Below, one piece after another: positions 1-8,117 of a DNA stretch of 64,000 nucleotides. The notes under the pieces were generated by a model that did not search any database, was not told the DNA's origin, and saw only the letters and a program-made list of their open reading frames with translations. The position numbers and the translations under genes are program-made. Where the stretch lies: contig JBMYMD010000008.1 in the NCBI GenBank assembly GCA_049596955.1, positions 1-64,000 on the forward strand, given 5' to 3'. The DNA comes from UBA3478 sp049596955. GTDB taxonomy: Bacteria; Bacteroidota; Bacteroidia; Flavobacteriales; Flavobacteriaceae. Within the stretch, counting starts at the first letter, position 1, and each line of letters begins with the position of its first letter.

Positions 1-55
1 ACCAGGGACCAACTGATTATGAGTCAGCTACTCTAACCAACTGAGCTATAGGACC
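1..55 (-). tRNA. tRNA-Met (CAT), partial at window start
   Basis: Read on the minus strand, the 5' end is at 55 with acceptor arm GGTCCTA, a standard D arm, and an anticodon stem GCTGA/TCAGT closing the loop CTCATAA, which gives anticodon CAT. The T arm and the 3' acceptor strand lie outside the window. The D-arm and anticodon-arm sequence look like elongator tRNA-Met. A lysidine-modified tRNA-Ile2 also carries CAT and cannot be excluded without the missing part. Confidence 0.9.
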
Positions 56-140
56 TAAATTCATCACAATATACTGTTTTGAATTTCGCAACAGATTGTC
101 ATCAGACTTTTCGTTTGAAAGGACAACCTTAAATGTCGTG

Positions 141-148
141 CAAAGATA
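141..148 (-). promoter_or_regulatory. -7 box TATCTTTG for tRNA-Met
   Basis: A perfect match on the minus strand to the Bacteroidota -7 consensus TAnnTTTG, pointing at the tRNA-Met gene with about 85 bp between box and tRNA. No convincing -33 TTG at the usual spacing is seen. Confidence 0.5.
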
Positions 149-252
149 ATCCAAATCTCAAATAAAAAAAGATTGTAGTTACTGTTGTCGTCAGTAATTC
201 GAACTTTCCTTGTCAAAAATTATGTAGTCCTAAGAAGGTATAAGTTTTGCAG

Positions 253-260
253 TATCTTTG
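253..260 (+). promoter_or_regulatory. -7 box TATCTTTG for rbfA
   Basis: Perfect TAnnTTTG ending 7 bp before the rbfA ATG at 268. Its position argues against the in-frame TTG at 247 as start codon, because that codon lies upstream of the box. Confidence 0.6.
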
Positions 261-267
261 GCCTCAG

Positions 268-660
268 ATGGAATCAGAAAGACAAAAAAAGTTTGCAGCC
301 CTCATTCAGAAAGACCTTGCTGAAATTTTACAGCGGGCAGCACAAGATGGCGGTCTGTTGGGAACCATAATATCAGTTTCTAAAGTACGCGTTACTGTCG
401 ATCTATCTATTGCAAAAGTCTACCTCAGCATATTTCCTTCTGGCAAAGCCCAAGAATTAGTTGAAGGAATTAAATCAAACGCCGCACTCATCAAACACGA
501 AGTTGCACAGCGAACAAGACACCAAATTCGAAGAATGCCTGAACTGCTTTTCTTTGTAGACGACTCCTTAGATCATATGGAAAAGGTGAACCGCTCATTA
601 AAAGGAGAAGATAACCCTCTAAAAAACCCAGAGCTATTAGCTAAACGAAAAAAGAAGTGA
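268..660 (+). CDS. rbfA: 30S ribosome-binding factor A
   Basis: RbfA is a single KH-like domain protein that binds the 30S subunit and assists late maturation of the 16S rRNA 5' end. The 130-residue product begins MESERQKKFAALIQKDLAEI and contains the family features: a basic N-terminal helix, the VTVDLSIAKVYLSIFP strand and the RHQIRRMPELLFFVDDSLD segment. Length fits the family. ATG at 268 is chosen over TTG at 247 because a -7 box ends at 260 and the family starts here. The stop overlaps the GTG start of the next gene, so the two are probably co-transcribed and translationally coupled. Confidence 0.95.
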   Translation: MESERQKKFAALIQKDLAEILQRAAQDGGLLGTIISVSKVRVTVDLSIAKVYLSIFPSGKAQELVEGIKSNAALIKHEVAQRTRHQIRRMPELLFFVDDSLDHMEKVNRSLKGEDNPLKNPELLAKRKKK

Positions 661-1862
661 AGGCACTATTTTACATTGCTCGAAAATACCTTTTTTCAAA
701 AAGCACACAGCGCTCTGTGAACCTGATTAATTACATCACTTTTGCGGTGATCATAATCGGTAGTGCCGCACTATTTATAGTGCTTTCCGCCTTCTCAGGC
801 CTGAGAATCTATAGCCTGAGTTATACGAACAGCTACGACCCTGATTTTCAAATTAGCCCATCTAACGGAAAGTTTATGAAGGTCTCTGAAGCTGAACTTG
901 AAAAAATCAAAGCGCTTGATGAGGTAACTTATCTGGCCACAGAGGTTCGAGAAAAAGTCTACTTACAATTTAGAAACAACAGTACCATCGCCACCATTGT
1001 TGGTGTTTCTGAAAACTACACCGAGGTTTCGCCTATAGATGAAGCCTTGTTCTTTGGCAATTGGAATTTAGAAAACAACCTCTCTTCAATCGGCATTGGT
1101 CTTTCAAACAAACTAGAACTTCCTATCCTAAATTTTGAAAATCCACTGCAATTATTAGTTCCTAAAGCAGGCAATTTCAATTTTGCCAGTCAAGGCATAG
1201 GCAGTCAGCCTTTCAATAGAGCCGGCGTAGTGGTTTCAAGTGTTTTTTCACTCGACGAAGAATCAGACAATAGCTTGCTCTATACCGACATCGCTTTAGT
1301 TCAAGATTTGCTCGAATTGCATCCTGAAGAATACACCTCATTAATTGTTCGCGCTAATGATGTAGCAAATTTTAAGTCGATTTATCCTCAGCTGCGTGAG
1401 CTACTGTCTGAAGAGGTAGAAATCAAGAGCAAAGAAGAGTTCAACGCTGCGCTTTACAAAATGCTCAACACTGAATTCGCCGCAACCTACACGGTCTTTA
1501 CACTCATTTTAATCATCGCCTTATTCAACTTAACCGGAGCGCTTATCACAATAATCATTGATAAAAAAGAACAGCTAAGATCAATTGCACAAATGGGGCT
1601 CAATATTTCTCAACTCAAAACTGTCTTTTTTGTACAAGGCTTATTTATAAGTGTTTTAGGAGGAGGGATAGGTCTTCTTTTTGGCTCGTTAATCATAGGT
1701 TCACAAATTCAATTTGAATGGCTTAAAATAGCGCCCAGTCTGCCCTATCCTGTAAGTATAACTGTGGTGAACTACCTAATTGTATTTGTGACCATTTCTG
1801 TGCTCGGCAGTATTTCTTCGCTTGTGGCAGCTCAAAAAGTTTCGCCCAAGTTGTTGTCTTAG
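657..1862 (+). CDS. LolC/LolE-type ABC transporter permease
   Basis: A 401-residue inner-membrane protein with the MacB/LolE layout: one membrane segment near residues 25-47, a large periplasmic domain (about 50-270), then three membrane segments near 275-300, 320-350 and 370-395 (FtsX-type fold). The N-terminal ARKYLFSK and INYIT motifs are typical of Bacteroidota LolE-like proteins. Such permeases work with an ATPase like LolD to release lipoproteins from the inner membrane, but no LolD-like gene is in this window, so the substrate is inferred only. The start is GTG, overlapping the rbfA stop. The stop codon interleaves with that of dusB on the other strand. Confidence 0.85.
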   Translation: MKALFYIARKYLFSKSTQRSVNLINYITFAVIIIGSAALFIVLSAFSGLRIYSLSYTNSYDPDFQISPSNGKFMKVSEAELEKIKALDEVTYLATEVREKVYLQFRNNSTIATIVGVSENYTEVSPIDEALFFGNWNLENNLSSIGIGLSNKLELPILNFENPLQLLVPKAGNFNFASQGIGSQPFNRAGVVVSSVFSLDEESDNSLLYTDIALVQDLLELHPEEYTSLIVRANDVANFKSIYPQLRELLSEEVEIKSKEEFNAALYKMLNTEFAATYTVFTLILIIALFNLTGALITIIIDKKEQLRSIAQMGLNISQLKTVFFVQGLFISVLGGGIGLLFGSLIIGSQIQFEWLKIAPSLPYPVSITVVNYLIVFVTISVLGSISSLVAAQKVSPKLLS

Positions 1863-2881
1863 GCCAGTTTGCGAAAATCGAAGTCGGCAAACTCGTGATA
1901 AGCTTCATCAAAAGCTTCAAAAACCTCTTGAGCGGTGTCAGAAGTCACCATCTTCATGCGGTGAGGTTTAAAATTGGGAATCCCCTTAAAATAATTGGTG
2001 TAATGTCTTCTAGTTTCAAAAACAGCTAACTTTTCGCCTTTCCATTCAATAGACATCTCTAAGTGTCTTCTTGCTGCTTCAATACGATCGAGCATACTCG
2101 GGGGATCTTTGTGAGTTCCCGTTTCAAAAAAGTGTTTTACTTGACCAAAAAACCAAGGGTTTCCAATACTTGCTCTTCCGATCATTGCACCGTCTAAACC
2201 ATACTCGTCTCGCATTTTAACCGCTGCTTCAGGACTATCAACGTCTCCATTTCCAAAAACTGGAATATGCATTCTCTGATTGTTTTTGACCTCCGCTATG
2301 GGCTTCCAGTCAGCATCTCCCTTATACATTTGTACACGGGTTCTACCGTGAATAGAGATGGCTTTAATTCCTACATCTTGCAGGCGTTCGGCAACTTCTA
2401 CGATTTGTATACTATTGCTGTCCCAGCCCAAACGGGTCTTAACTGTTACGGGTAAGCTTGTGTGCTTAACCATGGCTTCCGTTAATTTGACCATAAGAGG
2501 AATGTCTCTTAGTATTCCTGCTCCTGCATTTTTACACACCACCTTTTTTACCGGACAACCAAAGTTGATGTCTATAATGTCGGGTTTAGATTGTTCGACG
2601 ATTTCCACGGCTCTGAGCATAGAATCCATTTCAGCGCCAAATATTTGAATGCCTACAGGTCTTTCTTTTTCGTAAATATCTAGCTTAATTGTTGACTTTG
2701 CTGCGTCTCGTATCAATCCTTCAGAAGAAATGAATTCAGTGTAGACAACGTCTGCGCCATTCTCCTTGCAAAGTGCTCTAAAAGGAGGGTCACTTACATC
2801 TTCCATTGGAGCCAACAAAAGAGGAAAGTCAGGCAGGGCGATATCAGCTATTTTCGTCAACGCTTGAATTTTAATCGTCAC
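1859..2881 (-). CDS. dusB: tRNA-dihydrouridine synthase DusB
   Basis: A flavin-dependent enzyme that reduces uridine to dihydrouridine in the tRNA D loop. Visible motifs: LLLAPMEDVSDPPFR at the N-terminus of the TIM barrel, DINFGCPVKKV containing the catalytic cysteine, VTVKTRLGWD, ISIHGRTRVQMYKG and the phosphate-binding GNGDV and GAMIGRASIGNPW segments. The frame opens with GTG at 2881, but a perfect TAAATTTG -7 box overlaps that codon. The in-frame TTG at 2860 (product MTKIADIALPDFP) may be the real start and fits homologue length better. The 3' end overlaps the permease gene by 4 bp, tail to tail. Confidence 0.93.
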   Translation of the reverse strand: MTIKIQALTKIADIALPDFPLLLAPMEDVSDPPFRALCKENGADVVYTEFISSEGLIRDAAKSTIKLDIYEKERPVGIQIFGAEMDSMLRAVEIVEQSKPDIIDINFGCPVKKVVCKNAGAGILRDIPLMVKLTEAMVKHTSLPVTVKTRLGWDSNSIQIVEVAERLQDVGIKAISIHGRTRVQMYKGDADWKPIAEVKNNQRMHIPVFGNGDVDSPEAAVKMRDEYGLDGAMIGRASIGNPWFFGQVKHFFETGTHKDPPSMLDRIEAARRHLEMSIEWKGEKLAVFETRRHYTNYFKGIPNFKPHRMKMVTSDTAQEVFEAFDEAYHEFADFDFRKLA

Positions 2882-2888
2882 AAATTTA
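2881..2888 (-). promoter_or_regulatory. -7 box TAAATTTG upstream of dusB
   Basis: Minus-strand match to TAnnTTTG that includes the first base of the GTG at 2881. It suggests that transcription starts inside the longest open frame and that dusB begins at the TTG at 2860. Confidence 0.4.
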
Positions 2889-2892
2889 GGTA

Positions 2893-5307
2893 TTAACCTT
2901 TATCTTCTAAACGACTGCGTTCACTTTTGTCTAATTGTAAATCTTTTTCGGTCAATTTAAAGTTGCCCAAATTAAATTGAACTCCGAATTTCACAAACTG
3001 GGTTTCAGGAACCGTTCTAAAATAATTGTCTTGATTTAAATAACGGCTAGTGTAAAGGGCATTTGCCTTTCCGAGCAAATCTTCAGCGCTGAGACTTAGA
3101 ACAATTCTGTCGTTGTTAAAAGTCTTGCGAAGTCCAACATTCAGCAAGGTTATAGGAGATTGTACATAAGAGCCGAACAGGTATTTTGAAAAATACGAAG
3201 CACTGAGCTCAGCTGTGAAATCTCCCTCCTCATTGAGCACGAAATCATTTTTTAAGAAAGCCAGCACCCCTTGTATTTCATTAGTATAAGCTTGGTTATT
3301 TGAAGCCTCGGCAATAAAGGTCTCGTCTTCGTAAAACAGAGACAGGTATAAATAGGTTTGCCAGAAATTCGTTACAACGCCGACATAAGTCACATCCAAT
3401 CCGTATGAATTACTAGACAGCACATTTTGCCTGTATTCTCTTAAAAGCCTATTGTCGTTGTCTTGAAAAACTAAATAACTGATGTACTGACCATTATCAC
3501 GATAATACAGATCAAAATACCAATTGCTTAAACTCAAGTTTAGGTTTAGGTTGTTTGAAAAGCTTGGCTTCAAGTTTGGGTTTCCTTCTAAAAAATCATT
3601 CTCTGTCGAATAGAGGCGAAAGGGGTTTAGGTCTTGATAACGCGGTCTGTCTATCTTACGTGCATAATCAATAGTAATAGAACTACTTTCGTTCAGGTAA
3701 TAACTCCATGCCATCGACGGAAATAGTCCATTAATTTCAAATTCATTGACCTCTCCACTGGCGGATGAAGTTCCTTTAGACAAAGACTGTTCTGACCTCA
3801 ATCCAAGACTCAAGGCAGATTGGTCCCAACTAAAATCTGATTGAACGTAATACGCTTGAACTTGTTCTTCATATACAAATCGATCGCTTATAGGAGCTTG
3901 ACCCGGTGCAGAGGTAAAGGCAATTTGAGTGTTGATGTTGTTCTCAGAATCAATTACTGCATTCTTGGCCCCCACAGAAAGAAGGTGATTCTCTTGAAAG
4001 GGAATCGTATAATCCAACTGTTGAATATTGATATCAATAAGGCGATCGGTAGCCAGACTTAAGTCAACCTCATTTAGTAGTGTATTAGAAGGGTCAGAAT
4101 AGGTAGAGTTTAAGTTTTGGGCTGTGGTTTCGTCAAACAGCGTTTTGTGCACATTTAACTTAAGTTTTGCTTCTGATTGTTCAAAGCCGAGCTCATAAGT
4201 AAGGTCGACCGCTAAATTATCCGTAGATCTTATTTCATTTCCATTTGTAAACTGAATGGAGTCAAGGGCAGAAGAAAAAATAGACGTGCGTTGTGTGCTT
4301 TGAAAATCTTGATTCTTATTGGTGCTATAAAACGACTGTACTGAAATCATTTGCCGGTCTGATAATTCATATTCCAAATTAGAGCTAAAGAGTTGAGGAG
4401 TGGACCTAATATCTAATTGATTTTCAGCAACCCACTCTTCTGTAGTTGTGTTACTGTCAATAAAGCGTATTCCCTTTTCGCCGGTGTCTCTTTCTTTTTT
4501 TGGATTTAAAGCATACGTGAAATAAGCGCTAAAGCGATTTGATTTATAGAAATGAGCTGAACTCAGCTCGTATTTAGGAAAAATCCCCTGGGTATAATTC
4601 ACGCTAAGTGTTGATTTGTATCCAGGGTTGATATTTGCACTTGTATTAATATTCACAATAGCCGCAGCCTCGGCATCGTATTTTGCCGAAGGGTTTGATA
4701 TGACTTCAACCGATCGAATTTGAGATCCGGACAGCACCTTGAGTAGTTGTAGCGTCTCTTCAAAAGACATGGGTACAGCTTTGCCATTGATGTAAACTTC
4801 TGCCGCCTGACCCTTAATTTCAATTTGATTTTGATTATAAACAACCCCGGGGGTATTTCTCAAGACGTCCCAGCTGTTCCCAGCGCTTACAATACTGTTT
4901 TCAACCTCAAAAACTAATCTATCTGGGTATCGTTTAAGGCTAGGCTTCTTGTAAGCTACAACCACTTCTTCAAGCTCCAAAACAGCTTCGGGTAAAACCA
5001 CCGACCCAAAGTTTGTATCATTCATGACATCAACGGCTACGCGATCAGAAGTGTTGCTCATGAACACTGCTTCTAAAAAATAAATACCCTTTTCAACATT
5101 TTCAAAGCGAAATAATCCCTGATCGTCTGCAGAGGTTCCTTTGTAAAAAGCAGAGTCTTGTGCGCTGAATAAGCTCACCGCAGCATAAGGCATTTTCTCT
5201 CCTAAATTTTTAGTAATAACCCTTCCGTTGAGCTCGTACTGTGCGTAGGTTTTTGACACAGCTAAAAATGTCAATAATGCAAAAAATAATAAGGAGTTTT
5301 TAGTCAT
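2893..5307 (-). CDS. Outer-membrane beta-barrel receptor (TonB-receptor-like)
   Basis: 804 residues. A signal peptide (residues 1 to about 22, ending KTYA before Q) is followed by a carboxypeptidase-regulatory-like domain (about 23-105), a plug-like domain (about 120-225, with GQAAEVYINGKAVP and VEVISNPSAKYDAEAAAIVNI) and a C-terminal barrel. This arrangement is typical of the Bacteroidota outer membrane beta-barrel family (OMP_b-brl_3), relatives of TonB-dependent receptors. The ligand cannot be told and no SusD-like partner is adjacent. ATG at 5307 is preferred over TTG at 5313. It diverges from lepA. Confidence 0.85.
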   Translation of the reverse strand: MTKNSLLFFALLTFLAVSKTYAQYELNGRVITKNLGEKMPYAAVSLFSAQDSAFYKGTSADDQGLFRFENVEKGIYFLEAVFMSNTSDRVAVDVMNDTNFGSVVLPEAVLELEEVVVAYKKPSLKRYPDRLVFEVENSIVSAGNSWDVLRNTPGVVYNQNQIEIKGQAAEVYINGKAVPMSFEETLQLLKVLSGSQIRSVEVISNPSAKYDAEAAAIVNINTSANINPGYKSTLSVNYTQGIFPKYELSSAHFYKSNRFSAYFTYALNPKKERDTGEKGIRFIDSNTTTEEWVAENQLDIRSTPQLFSSNLEYELSDRQMISVQSFYSTNKNQDFQSTQRTSIFSSALDSIQFTNGNEIRSTDNLAVDLTYELGFEQSEAKLKLNVHKTLFDETTAQNLNSTYSDPSNTLLNEVDLSLATDRLIDINIQQLDYTIPFQENHLLSVGAKNAVIDSENNINTQIAFTSAPGQAPISDRFVYEEQVQAYYVQSDFSWDQSALSLGLRSEQSLSKGTSSASGEVNEFEINGLFPSMAWSYYLNESSSITIDYARKIDRPRYQDLNPFRLYSTENDFLEGNPNLKPSFSNNLNLNLSLSNWYFDLYYRDNGQYISYLVFQDNDNRLLREYRQNVLSSNSYGLDVTYVGVVTNFWQTYLYLSLFYEDETFIAEASNNQAYTNEIQGVLAFLKNDFVLNEEGDFTAELSASYFSKYLFGSYVQSPITLLNVGLRKTFNNDRIVLSLSAEDLLGKANALYTSRYLNQDNYFRTVPETQFVKFGVQFNLGNFKLTEKDLQLDKSERSRLEDKG

Positions 5308-5362
5308 GTTCAAAAGGGTTGTTGTAAAGCTACTAAATATATTTTCTCAGCAACAAAAAGAT

Positions 5363-5370
5363 TATCTTTG
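5363..5370 (+). promoter_or_regulatory. -7 box TATCTTTG for lepA
   Basis: Perfect TAnnTTTG located 40 bp before the lepA ATG at 5411. It lies inside the open extension that reaches back to 5306, which argues that this extension is not translated. Confidence 0.55.
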
Positions 5371-5410
5371 CGCAGCTAAGAGCTCTGTTATATATTCGCT
5401 CTTTACGGCT

Positions 5411-7207
5411 ATGAAAAACATAAGAAACTTTTGCATTATTGCGCATATTGACCACGGAAAAAGCACCTTGGCAGATAGGCTTCTAGACTTCACAGGTTCT
5501 ATTAGTGATCGCGAAAAACAAGATCAGCTTTTGGATAATATGGATCTGGAGCGTGAAAGAGGTATAACGATAAAATCTCACGCCATTCAAATGCAGTATG
5601 AGCACAATGGTGAAACCTACACCCTAAACCTCATTGACACTCCTGGTCACGTTGATTTTTCATACGAAGTTTCGCGTTCTATCGCCGCTTGTGAAGGTGC
5701 GCTTCTCGTTGTAGACGCAGCACAATCCATTCAAGCGCAAACCATATCAAATCTATACTTAGCGCTAGAAAACGATTTAGAAATTATTCCTGTCTTAAAT
5801 AAGGTTGACCTGCCCAGCGCCAACCCAGAGGAAGTCACTGACGACATTGTAGATCTTCTAGGGTGTGAAGCTGAAGAAGTAGTTCCAGCAAGTGCTAAAA
5901 CAGGTTTAGGTATTGAAGATATTTTAACCGCTATCATTGAGCGCGTTCCTGCGCCAGAAGGAGAAGCAAACGGCGCGCTTCAAGCGCTCGTTTTTGACTC
6001 GGTTTACAACCCCTTTAGAGGTGTAGAAACCTATTTTAGAGTGCTTAACGGGTCTATTAAAAAAGGTCAAAAAATTAAGTTTATGGCTACTGGCAAAGAT
6101 TACTTTGCAGATGAAATAGGAACTTTAAAGCTCAAGCAAGAACCCAAAAAAGAAATACACGCTGGTGATGTCGGTTATTTAATTACCGGAATTAAAGATG
6201 CTAGAGAGGTAAAGGTAGGAGACACTATAACCCTATCAGATGCTCCAGCAACCGGAGCCATTGAAGGCTTCGAAGACGTCAAGCCCATGGTGTTTGCAGG
6301 AATTTATCCGGTAGACACTGAAGATTACGAAGAACTGCGCTCATCAATGGAAAAACTTCAGCTCAACGACGCCTCCTTGGTTTTTGTACCAGAGAGCTCT
6401 GCGGCTTTAGGCTTTGGATTCCGTTGTGGATTCTTGGGAATGTTGCACATGGAAATCATTCAAGAGCGATTGGAACGCGAGTTTAACATGACTGTTATCA
6501 CCACGGTTCCAAACGTGAGCTACCACGCCTTTACCAAGAAAGATCCCGATGATATTGTCATTGTAAACAATCCGTCTGATTTACCTGATCCCTCAAGTTT
6601 AGACCGAGTAGAAGAGCCTTTTATCAAAGCCTCTATCATCACCAAATCAGACTTTGTCGGAAACGTTATGTCTCTTTGCATTGATAAACGTGGAACCATC
6701 ACTAATCAAACCTACCTCACCACTGAACGCGTTGAATTGACCTTCGATATGCCATTGGCAGAAATCGTCTTTGATTTTTACGATCGTTTAAAAACCGTCT
6801 CTAAAGGATACGCCTCTTTTGATTACAGTCCTTTAGGATTAAGAACCTCAAAACTCGTTCGAGTAGACATACTGCTAAACGCACAACCTGTTGATGCCCT
6901 CTCTGCTTTGGTCCACTTCGACAATGCGCACACCATAGGCAAAAAAATGTGTGAAAAACTAAAAGAGCTCATTCCAAGACAGCAGTTTGACATTCCTATT
7001 CAAGCAGCGATTGGGTCAAAAATTATCTCAAGAGAAACCATCAAAGCCTTGAGAAAAGACGTTACCGCCAAATGTTATGGGGGTGATATTTCTCGTAAAC
7101 GTAAACTCCTTGAAAAACAGAAAAAAGGGAAAAAACGCATGCGTCAAGTCGGTAATGTAGAAATTCCTCAGCAAGCGTTTATGGCCGTCCTTAAGCTTAA
7201 CGATTAA
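5411..7207 (+). CDS. lepA: Elongation factor 4 (LepA)
   Basis: A translational GTPase that acts on stalled or misassembled ribosomes. The 598 residues match the family length. G-domain motifs are clear: AHIDHGKST (about 11-19), DTPGHVDFSYE (about 76-86) and NKVDLPSA (about 130). The LepA-specific C-terminal part carries YGGDISRKRKLLEKQKKGKK and ends in GNVEIPQQAFMAVLKL. The open frame extends 105 bp upstream, but the conserved start MKNIRNFCIIAH and the -7 box at 5363 fix the start at 5411. On the + strand this gene has more C than G, unlike + strand genes to the right of 16.2 kb. Confidence 0.97.
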   Translation: MKNIRNFCIIAHIDHGKSTLADRLLDFTGSISDREKQDQLLDNMDLERERGITIKSHAIQMQYEHNGETYTLNLIDTPGHVDFSYEVSRSIAACEGALLVVDAAQSIQAQTISNLYLALENDLEIIPVLNKVDLPSANPEEVTDDIVDLLGCEAEEVVPASAKTGLGIEDILTAIIERVPAPEGEANGALQALVFDSVYNPFRGVETYFRVLNGSIKKGQKIKFMATGKDYFADEIGTLKLKQEPKKEIHAGDVGYLITGIKDAREVKVGDTITLSDAPATGAIEGFEDVKPMVFAGIYPVDTEDYEELRSSMEKLQLNDASLVFVPESSAALGFGFRCGFLGMLHMEIIQERLEREFNMTVITTVPNVSYHAFTKKDPDDIVIVNNPSDLPDPSSLDRVEEPFIKASIITKSDFVGNVMSLCIDKRGTITNQTYLTTERVELTFDMPLAEIVFDFYDRLKTVSKGYASFDYSPLGLRTSKLVRVDILLNAQPVDALSALVHFDNAHTIGKKMCEKLKELIPRQQFDIPIQAAIGSKIISRETIKALRKDVTAKCYGGDISRKRKLLEKQKKGKKRMRQVGNVEIPQQAFMAVLKLND

Positions 7208-7240
7208 TTCGTATATTAATGCGAAGATTTGTTAAAACGT

Positions 7241-8107
7241 ATGGACACCAAGAAGACGAAGGAGGGTTTTAATACCATATTATTTGGGTTTGCATTTTCA
7301 CCCACACTTAATCAGAACATTACTGAGGTCACTCGGCTCGCTCATTATTTTGACGCCGAACTCGTCCTGCTACACGTAGGAGCTTATAATGAGCAAAAAG
7401 AAGGCGAAATCAACAGAATTATTCAAAAAACAGAGCACGCCAATAGAGTCAAAGAAATACTTTGGAAAGAAGGAGACCCCTACTCGACAATCAAAAACTT
7501 CGTAAACCATTCGGATGTTGACCTTTTAGTCTTAGGGGCCCAGCAACACGAAACCCTTTATCGCTTTTACATCGGTTCAGTAGCTCGTAAATTAACGCGC
7601 CACGTCAATTGTTCTGTGCTACTACTAATCAACCCTTCTATAGAGAGAAAACCGTGCCAGCATATTGTGGTTAATGGCTTAGACCACGAAAACACCTCAA
7701 CCGCTATTTCTCAAGCTTTTTTTGCGGGTCATAAATTACAGAGCAAACAAATAACCGTCGTTGAAGAAATTCAAAATAGTGAGCTTAAAATAAGTGTTGA
7801 AGATGATTCTTCGCTTAAAAAGGCGGTTAAAAAAGAATCTGAAATCACCGAAAGAGAAGACAAGAGAGTACATCAAATCATTGAAGAGATTCCTGAAAAA
7901 CTGAAAAAAAACATTCAGCTTAAAACACAGTCCATATTTGGTAAAAGAGGATATTCTCTTGGGCATTATGCAGAAGTGGTTCGCGCCGATTTGCTCGTAA
8001 TTAATGCGCCCAAAAGCAGCGGTTTGTTCTCTCGAATTTTTACTAGAGACATCGAATTTATACTGTCTGATTTACCAACTGATCTATTAATTGTTAGAGC
8101 GTCATAA
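7241..8107 (+). CDS. Tandem universal stress protein
   Basis: 288 residues forming two Usp-like domains. The first (about 10-140) has the hydrophobic beta strand NTILFGFAFSP, the LLVLGAQQHETLYRFYIGSVARKL segment in the position of the nucleotide loop, and VNCSVLLL. The second (about 145-288) has LLVINAPKS and ends PTDLLIVRAS. The classic G-2x-G-9x-G(S/T) ATP motif is incomplete in both halves, so ATP binding is doubtful. It sits 10 bp before a SulP transporter gene and is probably co-transcribed with it, which suggests a role in transporter regulation or stress response (inference). Confidence 0.8.
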   Translation: MDTKKTKEGFNTILFGFAFSPTLNQNITEVTRLAHYFDAELVLLHVGAYNEQKEGEINRIIQKTEHANRVKEILWKEGDPYSTIKNFVNHSDVDLLVLGAQQHETLYRFYIGSVARKLTRHVNCSVLLLINPSIERKPCQHIVVNGLDHENTSTAISQAFFAGHKLQSKQITVVEEIQNSELKISVEDDSSLKKAVKKESEITEREDKRVHQIIEEIPEKLKKNIQLKTQSIFGKRGYSLGHYAEVVRADLLVINAPKSSGLFSRIFTRDIEFILSDLPTDLLIVRAS

Positions 8108-8117
8108 TCCTACTATT

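Noticed and set aside
5306..5410. N-terminal extension of LepA
   Set aside because: It contains the -7 box of the gene, is not part of the LepA family, and overlaps the start of the opposite-strand receptor gene.
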